In this document: positions 23,076 through 32,225 of the stretch, in pieces
Position numbering within the stretch: the first letter of the stretch is position 1
Layout of the letters: each line of letters starts with the position of its first letter
Source: Pseudomonas sp.
Lineage (GTDB): Bacteria; Pseudomonadota; Gammaproteobacteria; Pseudomonadales; Pseudomonadaceae
Direction of reading: 5' to 3'
Length of the DNA stretch: 56,371 bases
Assembly: GCF_030684895.1 (NCBI RefSeq)
Contig: NZ_JAUXXP010000033.1
Coordinates: 1 to 56,371 of the forward strand
Program-made: the position numbers and the translations under genes
The notes under the pieces: model-generated
What the model saw: the letters and a program-made list of their open reading frames with translations, nothing else
Told to the model about the DNA's origin: nothing
The model's database searches: none

Positions 23076-25349
23076 ATGTCGGATCGTTACGAACTCTTCC
23101 TCACCTGCCCCAAGGGCCTTGAAGGCCTGCTGCTCGAAGAAGCCAGCAGCCTCGGCCTTGAAGATGCACGTGAGCACACCTCGGCCATCCGTGGCATGGC
23201 CGACATGGAGACTGCCTACCGTCTGTGCCTGTGGTCGCGCCTGGCCAACCGCGTGCTGTTGGTGCTCAAGCGCTACAGCGTGCAGGACGCTCAAAGCCTC
23301 TATGAGGGTGTGCTGGAGGTCGATTGGTTCGAGCACTTGGAATCCACCGGCAGCCTGGCCGTGGAGTTCAGCGGTAACGGCTCGGGCATCGACAACACCC
23401 ATTTCGGTGCCTTGAAGGTCAAGGATGCCATCGTCGACAAGCTGCGCCTGAAAGACGGCACGCGGCCATCGGTCGACAAGCTCAACCCGGACCTGCGCAT
23501 TCACCTGCGCCTGGATCGCGGCGAGGCGATTCTCTCCCTCGACCTGTCCGGCCATAGCCTGCATCAGCGTGGTTATCGCCTGCAGCAGGGCGCTGCACCA
23601 CTGAAGGAAAACCTCGCCGCTGCCGTATTGATCCGCGCCGGCTGGCCACGGATTGCTGCCGAAGGCGGCGCATTGGCTGACCCGATGTGCGGCGTGGGCA
23701 CCTTCCTCGTTGAAGCAGCAATGATCGCCGCCGACATCGCGCCGAATATGACCCGTGAGCAATGGGGCTTCAGCAAATGGCTGGGCCATGTGCCGGCGCT
23801 GTGGAAGAAGGTGCATGCCGAAGCCGAGCAGCGCGCCGCAGTAGGCATGGCCAAACCACCGCTGTGGATTCGCGGCTATGAAGCCGACCCACGGCTGATT
23901 CAGCCGGCGCGCAATAACATCGAACGCGCTGGCATGAGTGATTGGATCAAGGTCTATCAGGGCGAGGTGGCGACCTTCGAGCCGCGTCCGGATCAGAACC
24001 AGAAAGGCCTGGTGATCTGTAACCCTCCCTACGGCGAGCGCCTGGGTGATGAGGCCAGCCTGCTGTACCTCTACCAGAACCTCGGCGAGCGTATGCGTCA
24101 GGCCTGTATGGGCTGGGAGGCTGCGGTGTTTACCGGCGCGCCGGATTTGGGCAAGCGCATGGGCATTCGCAGCCACAAGCAGTACGCCTTCTGGAACGGC
24201 GCGCTGCCGTGCAAGCTACTGCTGATCAAGGTGCAGCCCGAGCAGTTCGTCACCGGCGAGCGCCGTACACCCGAGCAGCGTGAACGCGAGCGCGAACAGG
24301 CCGAAGCCGACAAATCCCCGCTGGAGCCGTTGGAGCGCCAGTACAACAAGAACGGCAACCCGATCAAACCGACCCCGGTTCCTGCGCCAGTGGTGGAGCA
24401 GGCACGCCTGAGTGAAGGCGGGCAGATGTTTGCCAACCGCCTGCAGAAGAACCTCAAGCAGCTGGGCAAGTGGGCGCGCAAGGAAGGTGTTGAGTGCTAC
24501 CGCCTGTACGACGCCGATATGCCGGAATATTCCATGGCGGTGGATTTGTATGGTGATTGGGTGCATGTGCAGGAATATGCCGCGCCCAAGTCCATTGATC
24601 CTGAGAAAGCCAAAGAGCGCATGTTTGATGCCATCGCCGCGATTCCGCAGGCGCTGGGTGTCGACAAGAACAAGGTGGTGATCAAGCGCCGTGAGCGCCA
24701 GAGCGGTAGCAAGCAGTACCAACGCCAGGCGACCCAGGGCCAGTTTATGGAAGTCAGCGAGGGCGGCGTAAAGCTGCTGGTCAACCTCACCGATTACCTG
24801 GATACCGGTCTATTCCTCGACCACCGCCCACTGCGTCTGCGTATTCAGAAAGAGGCCGCCGGCAAGCGCTTCCTCAACCTGTTCTGCTACACCGCCACCG
24901 CGACCGTGCATGCGGCCAAGGGCGGCGCGCGCACCACCACCAGTGTCGATCTGTCGAAGACCTACCTGGACTGGGCGCGGCGCAACCTGTCGCTCAACGG
25001 TTTCTCCGACAAGAACCGTCTGGAACAGGGTGATGTGATGACCTGGCTGGCCGAGGATCGCGGCGAGTATGAGTTGATCTTTATCGACCCGCCGACCTTC
25101 TCCAACTCCAAGCGCATGGAAGGCATCTTCGATATCCAGCGTGACCACGTGCAGATGCTCGATCTGGCCATGGCGCGTCTGGCACCGGGTGGCGTGCTGT
25201 ATTTCTCCAACAACTTCCGCAAGTTTGAGCTCGATGAGAGCCTGGCGGCGCGTTATCAGGTTGAGGAAATCAGTGCTTCGACTCTCGATCCGGATTTTGC
25301 CCGCAACCAGAAGATTCACCGCGCCTGGCGTTTTAGCCTGCGCGGCTGA
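23076..25349 (+). CDS. rlmL: Bifunctional 23S rRNA methyltransferase RlmK/RlmL
   Basis: This 757-residue fused enzyme makes two SAM-dependent marks on 23S rRNA: m2G2445 by the N-terminal RlmL half and m7G2069 by the C-terminal RlmK half. The N-terminus has a THUMP region (SDRYELFLTCPKGLEGLLLEE). The first methyltransferase domain has DPMCGVGTF and the catalytic NPPYGER (about residue 316). A charged linker (about 390-430) follows, and the second domain has FLNLFCYTATATVHAAKGG and IDPPTF (about 670). The fusion and length are as expected for gammaproteobacteria. It converges on mnmC across a cruciform-type repeat. Confidence 0.96.
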   Translation: MSDRYELFLTCPKGLEGLLLEEASSLGLEDAREHTSAIRGMADMETAYRLCLWSRLANRVLLVLKRYSVQDAQSLYEGVLEVDWFEHLESTGSLAVEFSGNGSGIDNTHFGALKVKDAIVDKLRLKDGTRPSVDKLNPDLRIHLRLDRGEAILSLDLSGHSLHQRGYRLQQGAAPLKENLAAAVLIRAGWPRIAAEGGALADPMCGVGTFLVEAAMIAADIAPNMTREQWGFSKWLGHVPALWKKVHAEAEQRAAVGMAKPPLWIRGYEADPRLIQPARNNIERAGMSDWIKVYQGEVATFEPRPDQNQKGLVICNPPYGERLGDEASLLYLYQNLGERMRQACMGWEAAVFTGAPDLGKRMGIRSHKQYAFWNGALPCKLLLIKVQPEQFVTGERRTPEQREREREQAEADKSPLEPLERQYNKNGNPIKPTPVPAPVVEQARLSEGGQMFANRLQKNLKQLGKWARKEGVECYRLYDADMPEYSMAVDLYGDWVHVQEYAAPKSIDPEKAKERMFDAIAAIPQALGVDKNKVVIKRRERQSGSKQYQRQATQGQFMEVSEGGVKLLVNLTDYLDTGLFLDHRPLRLRIQKEAAGKRFLNLFCYTATATVHAAKGGARTTTSVDLSKTYLDWARRNLSLNGFSDKNRLEQGDVMTWLAEDRGEYELIFIDPPTFSNSKRMEGIFDIQRDHVQMLDLAMARLAPGGVLYFSNNFRKFELDESLAARYQVEEISASTLDPDFARNQKIHRAWRFSLRG

Positions 25350-25351
25350 GG

Positions 25352-25441
25352 CCGCAGGTAGGTTGGTGTTGAGCGCAGCGAAGCCCAACGAGCAGCGGCA
25401 TGTCTCGTTGGGCTCGGAACGCCGCCCGACTCAACCTACGG
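25352..25441. repeat. Cruciform-type intergenic repeat between rlmKL and mnmC
   Basis: The inner perfect 11-bp arms AGCCCAACGAG / CTCGTTGGGCT (25382-25392 and 25404-25414) are flanked by outer arms GTAGGTTG / CAACCTAC (25358-25365 and 25432-25439). The phrase GTTGAGCGCAGCGAAGCCCAAC is a recurrent intergenic sequence in pseudomonads, to my recollection. The right outer arm contains the mnmC stop codon. It probably separates the two convergent transcripts. Confidence 0.72.
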
Positions 25442-27430
25442 TTTATTGCGGATCAGCGCACGCAAGGCGAAGCGATTCGGATGGCAGGCCTGCGCCACAT
25501 CGGCGGGCACTGGCAGCGGTTCATCGTTGAGCCAGGCGGCGATCAACTCGCCGGACAGTGGCGCGGTGATCAGTCCGCGTGAGCCGTGGCCGCTGTTGAT
25601 ATACAGGCCATCCAGCCAAGGGCAGGGCGCGTCCGGCACCTGGCGGGCATCTTTGCTTAGCACTGCATAAGCCTCGGCAAAGGCAGCTGCGTCGGCCAAA
25701 GGGCCGACAATCGGCAAATAGTCCGGGCTGGTGCAGCGAAACGCGGCGCGGCCTTGCAGTTGCGCGGGGTCAAGTGCTGAGGCGTTTAGCGCGTCGCAAA
25801 GCTCAGGCGAAATCTCTTGCAGAAGTTGCAGATTGCTCGCGTGGTCGGCGCTGTTCAGCGTCAAGTCATCACTGTTGAAATCAAAGCTCGCGCCTAGGGT
25901 GTGTTCATCCAGGCGTACCGGAGCGACATAACCTTCGGCGCACACCACGGTGCTTAACGCGCGGCTGGCTGTCGTGGCCGGCAGACGGCTGATCTGCCCA
26001 CGGATGCGCTTTAGCGGCAAGTGCGCGGCCTGAGTAAAACTCTTGATCTCGGCGGCGCTGGCCAGCACCACCACACTGGCGCTGGCCAGCAGTTGCTCGC
26101 CATTCCAAGCCTGCCAGCTGTCACCATCACGGCGCAGCTCCAAGGCTTCCTGATGCAGTTGCAGCTGGATAGTCGGCTGCTGGCCAAGCAGTGCACACAG
26201 CGCCGGCGGATGCACCCAGCCCGCCTCGGGGTAGAACAGGCCGCCCGCCGGCAGGGGGATGCCGGCTTTGGCTGCGGCGGCGTTTCTGTCCAGGTTCGTC
26301 AGCAGATCGGGCGGAAAGGCCGCTGCCAGTTGCGTCTGGCGCTGCGCTTCCTTGGCGTCGAAAGCCAGTTGCAGCACGCCGCAGTTGTCCCAGTCCGTGC
26401 CTTTCTGCAGCTGTTCCAGCAGTCGACGGCTGTGGCCGTAGCCGCTGACGATCAGGCGTGACAGCGTGGTGTGATGGGCCGAGAGCTTGAGGTAGAGCAC
26501 ACCTTGCGGGTTGCCCGAGGCTTCCTGGGCAATGGCCGCATGTCGCTCCAGCAGGGTGACCTGCCAACCGCGCTGGGCCAGGCTGGCGGCAGTGGCGCAA
26601 CCGGCCAGGCCGGCGCCAATCACCAGTGCGCTGCGCTCGCCAACCGGTTGTGGCGGGCGGGTAAACCAGGGCTTTTCAGCTGTTACCTGCGCGCCGATAA
26701 AAGTGCCTTTGAGCACTTCCCATTTTTTCCCCAGGCCCGGCACGCGTTTCATCTTGAAGCCGGCCTCGTTCAGCCGGCGGCGTACATAGCCGGTGCTGGT
26801 AAAGGTGCCAAGCGTGGTGCTGGCGTGGGACAGTCGGGCCAACTCGCTAAACAGTTCCGGCGTCCACATATCCGGGTTTTTCGCCGGAGCAAAACCATCG
26901 AGAAACCAGGCATCGACCTGGGCGTCCAGTTGACCGAACAGCTCTAGCGCATCGCCGATCAGCAGGGTCAGGACGATACGCCCGTCAGCAAAAATCAGGC
27001 GCTGAAAGCCCGGGTGCAGCGCCACGTACTGCGCAAGCAACTGTTCGGCGTAGGGAGCCAGTTCCGGCCATAGCGCCAGGGCGCGTTGCAGGTCGCTCTT
27101 GTTCAGTGGGTATTTTTCCACGCTGACAAAGTGCAGACGTGCACCGCGAGCTGCTTGCTGCTCGAACAGCTGCCAGGCGCAGAGGAAGTTCAGCCCGGTG
27201 CCGAAGCCGGTTTCGCCAATGACCAACTGCTGATCGGCCGTCAGCGCGGCGAAGCGTTCTGGCAGCTGGTTGTTGGCGAGAAACACGTAGCGGGTTTCGG
27301 CCAGTGCGTTCTCGTTGGAGAAATACACATCGGCGAACTGGCTGGACAGCGGCTGGCCCTGCTCATCCCACTCAAGGCGGGCTTGCTGGTGTGGCGCGTC
27401 AGATGCGGAGGGCATGTTCGGCTCGGTCAC
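25436..27430 (-). CDS. mnmC: Bifunctional tRNA mnm5s2U biosynthesis protein MnmC
   Basis: The enzyme finishes the mnm5(s2)U modification at the wobble position 34 of certain tRNAs. Its FAD-dependent C-terminal part removes the carboxymethyl group and its N-terminal MnmD part adds the methyl group from SAM. The 664-residue frame shows the MnmD domain first (about 1-245: GETGFGTGLNFLCAW, DAWFLDGFAPAKNPDMW), then a Rossmann FAD-binding motif (VIGAGLAGCATAASLAQRG, about 270-290). The likely start is GTG at 27430, whose bases overlap the greB stop as GTGA. An ATG five codons on is the alternative. Confidence 0.95.
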   Translation of the reverse strand: MTEPNMPSASDAPHQQARLEWDEQGQPLSSQFADVYFSNENALAETRYVFLANNQLPERFAALTADQQLVIGETGFGTGLNFLCAWQLFEQQAARGARLHFVSVEKYPLNKSDLQRALALWPELAPYAEQLLAQYVALHPGFQRLIFADGRIVLTLLIGDALELFGQLDAQVDAWFLDGFAPAKNPDMWTPELFSELARLSHASTTLGTFTSTGYVRRRLNEAGFKMKRVPGLGKKWEVLKGTFIGAQVTAEKPWFTRPPQPVGERSALVIGAGLAGCATAASLAQRGWQVTLLERHAAIAQEASGNPQGVLYLKLSAHHTTLSRLIVSGYGHSRRLLEQLQKGTDWDNCGVLQLAFDAKEAQRQTQLAAAFPPDLLTNLDRNAAAAKAGIPLPAGGLFYPEAGWVHPPALCALLGQQPTIQLQLHQEALELRRDGDSWQAWNGEQLLASASVVVLASAAEIKSFTQAAHLPLKRIRGQISRLPATTASRALSTVVCAEGYVAPVRLDEHTLGASFDFNSDDLTLNSADHASNLQLLQEISPELCDALNASALDPAQLQGRAAFRCTSPDYLPIVGPLADAAAFAEAYAVLSKDARQVPDAPCPWLDGLYINSGHGSRGLITAPLSGELIAAWLNDEPLPVPADVAQACHPNRFALRALIRNKP

Positions 27431-27924
27431 AGGTAGTCGATCGCGACGATGTACCAGGTCTTCTCACCCGTCGGGGTTTGCACCCGCACTTCGGCGTCCA
27501 GGCTTTTGCCGATCAGGGCGCGGGCCAGGGGCGAGTCGATGCTGATCAGATTGTTTTTCAGGTCCAGCTCATCCGGGCCGATGATGCGGTAGCGCGATTC
27601 AGTACCGTCCTCATCTTCCAGGGTGACCCAGGCGCCGAAGTAGACCTTGTCCGGGTCACTGGGGCGGGCGCTGACGACCTTGAGGTTTTCCAGACGCTTG
27701 GTCAGAAAGCGTACGCGGCTGTCGATCTCACGCAGCATCTTCTTGCCGTAGGTGTACTCGGCGTTCTCCGAGCGATCACCTTGCGCGGCGGCTTCGCTGA
27801 CCGATTGGGTGACTTGCGGGCGGCGCACATGCCACAGCTCATGCAGCTCGGCGCGCATACGGGCCTCGCCCTCGGGCGTGATCAAGGGCGTGCCGGCGGT
27901 GCGGGGTGGGCGGTAGCGACTCAT
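27427..27924 (-). CDS. greB: Transcription elongation factor GreB
   Basis: GreB rescues backtracked RNA polymerase by inserting a coiled-coil into its secondary channel and stimulating transcript cleavage. The 165-residue protein starts MSRYRPPRTAGTPLITPEG and has the N-terminal coiled-coil (about 17-90) followed by the FKBP-like C-terminal domain (VYFGAWVTLEDEDGTESRYRIIGPDE). The motif near the coiled-coil tip (QGDRSENAEYTYGKKML) carries the acidic residues that coordinate the catalytic magnesium. Its stop codon overlaps the mnmC start, implying co-translation. Confidence 0.96.
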   Translation of the reverse strand: MSRYRPPRTAGTPLITPEGEARMRAELHELWHVRRPQVTQSVSEAAAQGDRSENAEYTYGKKMLREIDSRVRFLTKRLENLKVVSARPSDPDKVYFGAWVTLEDEDGTESRYRIIGPDELDLKNNLISIDSPLARALIGKSLDAEVRVQTPTGEKTWYIVAIDYL

Positions 27925-28012
27925 AAGAACCTATTCAACGTCTGCTGCGCGTCGGCCCTGCTGCGTTAAAAACAGGCTCTCAGACGGCTGAGAAAAGTGG
28001 TGCGCGAGTCTA

Positions 28013-30511
28013 TCAGCCCTCGCGCAGCACCGTCAGCGGGCTGATGTTTAGCGCCCGGCGCGTACCGAGAACGCCTGCCGTGCCCACCAGTAGCGCACCG
28101 ATCAAAGGCAGCAAGAGCAGCCAGGGATGCGGCTGCCAGCTGAGATCAAAGGCAAAGCGGTAGAGCAGGAAGCTGATCAGCTCACAGCCAAAGGCCGCCA
28201 GCAGCCCGCTTGACGCACCGAGCAGGCCGAATTCGGCGCGGCGCGCCTTGATCAACAGTTTGCGTTCGGCACCCAGGGCCCGCAGCAGCGCGCCCTGGCG
28301 AATGCGTTCATCCAGCGTGGACTGCAGCCCCGCGAACAGCACGGCAAGCCCCGCCGCCAAGACGAACAGCAGGACGAACTCGATGGCCAAGGTGACCTGG
28401 GCAAGGATGCTGCGCAGTTGCGCCAACAGCGCTTCGACCTGTAGCAACGTCACGGCCGGGAAGGCGCGCGACAGTTCGACCAGTTGCTTTTCGTGCTGCG
28501 GCGGCAGGTAGAAGCTGGTCAGGTAGGTGACCGGTAGGTCCTGCAGGGTGCCAGGTTGGAAGATCATGTAGAAGTTGGGCTGGAAGTTATTCCAGTCGAC
28601 TTCACGCAGGCTGCTGACCACCGCATCGCGGTTAAGACCGCCGACGCTGAAGCTCAAACGGTCGCCAAGTTTCAGTTGCAGGCTTTCGGCCAGCTCAGAC
28701 TCCACCGACACGCCCGGTAATTCGCTGGTATTGGCATCAGTCCACCAGCTACCGGCGACGAGGTTGTTATCCGCTGGTAAGTCCGCAGCCCAGGTCAGAC
28801 TCAGGTCGCGGCGAATTGCACGTTCACCTTGGGATTCCTTACTGACGATCTGCCGCACGGGCTCGCCATTGATCATCACCAGTCGCCCGGGTACCACGGG
28901 GAACAGTGGCGCGGGGTGCGGTGATAGTTCTTTGAGACGAGCAGCGAAGGCGTCCTTGTCCGCCGGCAGAATGTTCAGCGCAAAGTGGTTAGGCGCGTTT
29001 TCGGGCAACTGATCCTGCCAGGTGTCGAGTAGCTCGCCACGCAGCAAGGCGATCAACGCCATGGCCAGAATAATCAGGCCGAAAGCCAGTGCTTGTCCGG
29101 CTGCAGCAAGCGGATGACGCAGCAATTGGCCTAGCCCCAGCCGCCAGGGCAGTGAGGCGCTGGCGAGCAGGCGGCGCAGGCTCTGCAGGCCGAGCAGCAG
29201 CAATCCACCCAGTAGCAATGCGGTGACCAGGCCGCCGCCGAGCAGGGCAAAGGTCAGCTGCAGATCGAGGCTCAAGCGCCACATGATCAGGCCCAGCGCC
29301 AGCAAGGCTGCGCCATACACCAGCCAGGAACTGGCCGGCACCGGCAGCAGGTCGCGGCGCAGGACTCGTAACGGCGGTACGCGGCCCAGCGCGGCCAGCG
29401 GCGGTAGGGCGAAGCCGGCAAGGGCCACCAGTCCAGTAGCCATACCGGCCAGTGCGGGCCACAGGCCGCCAGGTGGAATCTGCGCTGGCAGCAGGTCCTG
29501 CAGCAGGTTGAACAGGGCAAGCTGCGCTAACCAGCCCAGCAATGCGCCGATCAGGCTGGCGGTAATCCCCAGCAGCGCCAGCTGCAGGCTGAACAGGCCA
29601 AGAGCCTGATTGCGAGACAGTCCCAAACAGCGCAGCAACGCGCTGGCATCGAAACGGCGAGCGGCAAAGCGGGCGGCCGACAGCGCCACCGCAACCCCGG
29701 CCAGCAACACGGCGGCCAGACTGGCGAGATTCAAATAACGCTCGGCGCGCCCCAAGGCGCTGCCGACCTGACGATTGCCATCTTTGGCATCTTCCAGGCG
29801 CTGGTTGGGCGCGAGGCTAATGCCCTGGCGATACTGCGCCAATGCATTAGCCTCACCGCGCCACAGTTCCTGATAGCGCACGCGGCTACCGGGTTGCACC
29901 ACGCCGGTGGCGGCCAGGTCATTCAGGTGCATCAGCAGATGCGGGGTCAGGCTATAAAAGTCGCCTGCTTCATCTGGCAGAAAGGTCAGCACACGCGTCA
30001 GGCGCAGGGTTTTCGCGCCGACCTCGACGCTGTCACCGGGCTTGAGGTCGAGCGCGACAAACAGGCGGGCTTCGGCCCAGGCCTCACCGGGCTGTGGGCC
30101 AGCGCCAGTGTGTTCGACGTCATAGAGTGCCGCGGCGCTCTTCAATTCACCGCGCAGTGGGTAAGCGTTGTCCGCTGCTTTGATGCTGGCCAGCTGAATA
30201 CCGGCATCGCTGGCGACCACGCTGGAAAACTCGACCAGTTGGGCATGTTCCAGCCCCAGTTGTTTACCACTGCTGATCTGTTCAGGGGCACTGGGCGAGC
30301 TGCCCGTCAGGCGCAAGTCGGCGGCGAGAAACTCGGTGGCGCGCAGCAACATGCCGTCATTCAGGCGCGCGCTGAAGTAACCGATGGCCGTGCTGGCGGC
30401 GACCGCAATCAGCAGCGCGAAGAACAGCACACGCAGTTCGCCGGCGCGGGCATCGCGCAACAGTTGGCGGCTGGCCAGTGACAGCAGGCGGGTAAACGGC
30501 AGATGGTTCAT
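28013..30511 (-). CDS. ABC transporter permease, YbbP/FtsX-like
   Basis: This 832-residue inner-membrane protein pairs with the upstream ATPase. It has an N-terminal helix (LRVLFFALLIAVAASTAIGYFS), a large periplasmic domain, a central bundle of hydrophobic helices (about 255-500), a second periplasmic domain and a final FtsX-type four-helix region (FVLLFVLAAGLAVLFAGL; ALGTRRALNISPL-like end). This two-lobed layout is typical of YbbP. The substrate is unknown; the YbbAP-TesA association suggests removal of hydrophobic compounds or lipids from the membrane. Its ATG shares one base with the ATPase stop (TGATG), showing translational coupling. Confidence 0.88.
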   Translation of the reverse strand: MNHLPFTRLLSLASRQLLRDARAGELRVLFFALLIAVAASTAIGYFSARLNDGMLLRATEFLAADLRLTGSSPSAPEQISSGKQLGLEHAQLVEFSSVVASDAGIQLASIKAADNAYPLRGELKSAAALYDVEHTGAGPQPGEAWAEARLFVALDLKPGDSVEVGAKTLRLTRVLTFLPDEAGDFYSLTPHLLMHLNDLAATGVVQPGSRVRYQELWRGEANALAQYRQGISLAPNQRLEDAKDGNRQVGSALGRAERYLNLASLAAVLLAGVAVALSAARFAARRFDASALLRCLGLSRNQALGLFSLQLALLGITASLIGALLGWLAQLALFNLLQDLLPAQIPPGGLWPALAGMATGLVALAGFALPPLAALGRVPPLRVLRRDLLPVPASSWLVYGAALLALGLIMWRLSLDLQLTFALLGGGLVTALLLGGLLLLGLQSLRRLLASASLPWRLGLGQLLRHPLAAAGQALAFGLIILAMALIALLRGELLDTWQDQLPENAPNHFALNILPADKDAFAARLKELSPHPAPLFPVVPGRLVMINGEPVRQIVSKESQGERAIRRDLSLTWAADLPADNNLVAGSWWTDANTSELPGVSVESELAESLQLKLGDRLSFSVGGLNRDAVVSSLREVDWNNFQPNFYMIFQPGTLQDLPVTYLTSFYLPPQHEKQLVELSRAFPAVTLLQVEALLAQLRSILAQVTLAIEFVLLFVLAAGLAVLFAGLQSTLDERIRQGALLRALGAERKLLIKARRAEFGLLGASSGLLAAFGCELISFLLYRFAFDLSWQPHPWLLLLPLIGALLVGTAGVLGTRRALNISPLTVLREG

Positions 30512-31194
30512 CAGGGTTCCACGTGGTCGACCAGGTGGCCGCCTTCCAGACGGATCAGGCGTTGGCAGCGGTGCGCCAGGCGCTCGTCATGGGTGACCAA
30601 CACCAGGGTCGCGCCGCGCTCCTTGTTCAGCTCGAACAACAGGTCGCTGATGCGCTCACCGGTATGGCTGTCGAGGTTGCCAGTAGGTTCGTCAGCAAAC
30701 AGCACCGCAGGCTCGGCGGCAAAGGCGCGGGCGATGGCCACGCGTTGCTGCTCACCGCCGGAGAGCTGACGTGGGTAGTGAGTCAGGCGTTGGCCCAGGC
30801 CGACACGGTCCAGCAGGGTGCGGGCGCGCTGGCGGGCATCGACACGGCCTTCAAGCTCCAGTGGCAGCATGACGTTTTCTAGGGCATTCAAACTGTCGAG
30901 CAGTTGGAAGGACTGGAAGACAAAGCCGACGTGCTCGGCACGCACACGTGCGCGTTGATCTTCATCGAGGCTGGCCAGGTCATTACCCGCCAATACAACG
31001 CTGCCACTGCTGGGCAGGTCGAGCCCGGCGAGTAAGCCGAGCAGGGTGGATTTGCCCGAGCCGGAGCTGCCGACAATCGCCAGGCTGTCACCGGATACCA
31101 GCTCCAGCGATAGATCATGGAGTATGGTTAGCTCGCCTTCCGTGCTGGGAACCACTTTGCTAAGGTTTCGCGCGGTGAGAATACTTGAGCTCAT
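30511..31194 (-). CDS. ABC transporter ATP-binding protein, YbbA-like
   Basis: This 227-residue LolD/MacB-type ATPase energises the YbbP-like permease. Walker A is GSSGSGKST (42-50), the signature is LSGGEQQ (144-150) and Walker B is LFADEP (165-170). The open frame extends to 31410, but the ATG at 31194 gives the normal MSSSILTARNLSKVV start. The extra 72 upstream codons would run antisense through tesA. Only 10 bases separate this start from the divergent tesA start, so its promoter must lie inside the beginning of tesA. Confidence 0.9.
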   Translation of the reverse strand: MSSSILTARNLSKVVPSTEGELTILHDLSLELVSGDSLAIVGSSGSGKSTLLGLLAGLDLPSSGSVVLAGNDLASLDEDQRARVRAEHVGFVFQSFQLLDSLNALENVMLPLELEGRVDARQRARTLLDRVGLGQRLTHYPRQLSGGEQQRVAIARAFAAEPAVLFADEPTGNLDSHTGERISDLLFELNKERGATLVLVTHDERLAHRCQRLIRLEGGHLVDHVEP

Positions 31195-31204
31195 GGAGAA
31201 TCCA

Positions 31205-31810
31205 ATGCGTAAGTGGTTGATCGGTACTGCCCTGAGCCTGCTGCTGTGGGGGCCGGCGGCGTTCGCGGGTACCGTACTGGTCGTCGGCGATAGTATCAGC
31301 GCGGCTTTTGGCCTGGATACCCGCCAAGGTTGGGTCGCCTTGCTAGAAAAACGCTTGGCGGAGGAGGGTTTTGACCATCGGGTGGTAAATGCTTCGATCA
31401 GTGGCGACACCAGCGCAGGCGGCGCCGCACGGCTGCCTGCGCTACTTGCAGAGCATCAGCCAGAGCTGGTGATTATCGAGCTCGGTGGCAACGATGGCCT
31501 GCGTGGTCAGCCACCTGCGCAATTGCAACAAAACCTTGCGGCCATGGTGCAAGCATCGCAGCAAAAGGGCGCCAAGGTGCTGATCTTGGGCATGCAACTG
31601 CCACCTAATTATGGGGTGCGTTACACCACAGCCTTCGCCGCAGTCTTCCCCAAGGTTGCCAGTGAGACAGGATCGGCCTTAGTGCCGTTCGTGCTGGAGG
31701 GCGTTGGCGGCGTGCCTTCGCTGATGCAAAACGACAGCATTCACCCCACTGCTGAGGCACAGCCCAAACTGCTGGAAAACGTCTGGCCGACCCTGAAACC
31801 TTTGCTCTGA
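31205..31810 (+). CDS. tesA: Periplasmic arylesterase/thioesterase I/lysophospholipase TesA
   Basis: This 201-residue SGNH hydrolase cleaves acyl-CoA thioesters, aryl esters and lysophospholipids. A signal peptide (1-21, ending AAFA) sends it to the periplasm. Block I is VVGDSISAAFGLD with nucleophile Ser30, block III is ELGGNDGLRG, and the catalytic Asp/His pair lies in DSIHPTAEAQ. The ATG at 31205 has GGAGA upstream. The frame continues upstream to 31046, but that part overlaps ybbA on the other strand. Divergent pairing with ybbAP is common in gammaproteobacteria. Confidence 0.94.
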   Translation: MRKWLIGTALSLLLWGPAAFAGTVLVVGDSISAAFGLDTRQGWVALLEKRLAEEGFDHRVVNASISGDTSAGGAARLPALLAEHQPELVIIELGGNDGLRGQPPAQLQQNLAAMVQASQQKGAKVLILGMQLPPNYGVRYTTAFAAVFPKVASETGSALVPFVLEGVGGVPSLMQNDSIHPTAEAQPKLLENVWPTLKPLL

Positions 31811-31868
31811 CAGGCTTTTCTGGGCGGTGCCTTTCGGCTAATGTGGCGGCCCCGCACTGGAGCCCTCA

Positions 31869-32150
31869 ATGCCGCGCCCTGCCTGGACCTTGCATGCCTA
31901 CCAACTGATCGAGCCTGACGAGCAGCTTGACCTGTTCGCCTGCCGAGAAGTGCGCGTGCATCTGCTGGCGCGCCAGCTTGAGTTAGGGCAGTTTGCCGAC
32001 CGTACGTTGTGCGGCGGTTTGTTGCCGGCTCAGCCGGTGTGGCGCGATCTGGACAAGACAATGCTGCGTGACAAGCGCTTGTGTCCGGCTTGCCGGGCCA
32101 CACTTGAGGCGCAGAAACGCGGTGACCGTCCTGCATTGCCGGGGCGTTGA
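31869..32150 (+). CDS. Small conserved hypothetical protein with a CxxC motif
   Basis: This 93-residue protein has GGAG upstream of its ATG. It has no signal peptide or membrane segment. Cysteines lie at 25, 48, 72 and 75; the last two form LCPAC, which with C48 in RTLCGG could bind zinc. It sits between tesA and the L,D-transpeptidase gene, a position where, from memory, PAO1 also has a hypothetical gene. I do not recognise a family and propose no function. Confidence 0.65.
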   Translation: MPRPAWTLHAYQLIEPDEQLDLFACREVRVHLLARQLELGQFADRTLCGGLLPAQPVWRDLDKTMLRDKRLCPACRATLEAQKRGDRPALPGR

Positions 32151-32225
32151 GCTATCCAAGCCGCTGATCAATCGGTGTACAATCGTCTCCCACTTTTACC
32201 AACCATTTTCGTCAGGAATTTCCGG

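Noticed and set aside
22977..24176. 399-codon frame antisense to rlmKL
   Set aside because: A shadow of the RlmKL coding sequence; rlmKL has clear catalytic motifs and the antisense product has none.
27941..27990. Possible third, diverged copy of the 75-bp repeat upstream of greB (GCTGCGTTAAAAACAGGCTC)
   Set aside because: Only the AAAAA-CTC part resembles the element; the conserved GGCGGCCACCC core is missing.
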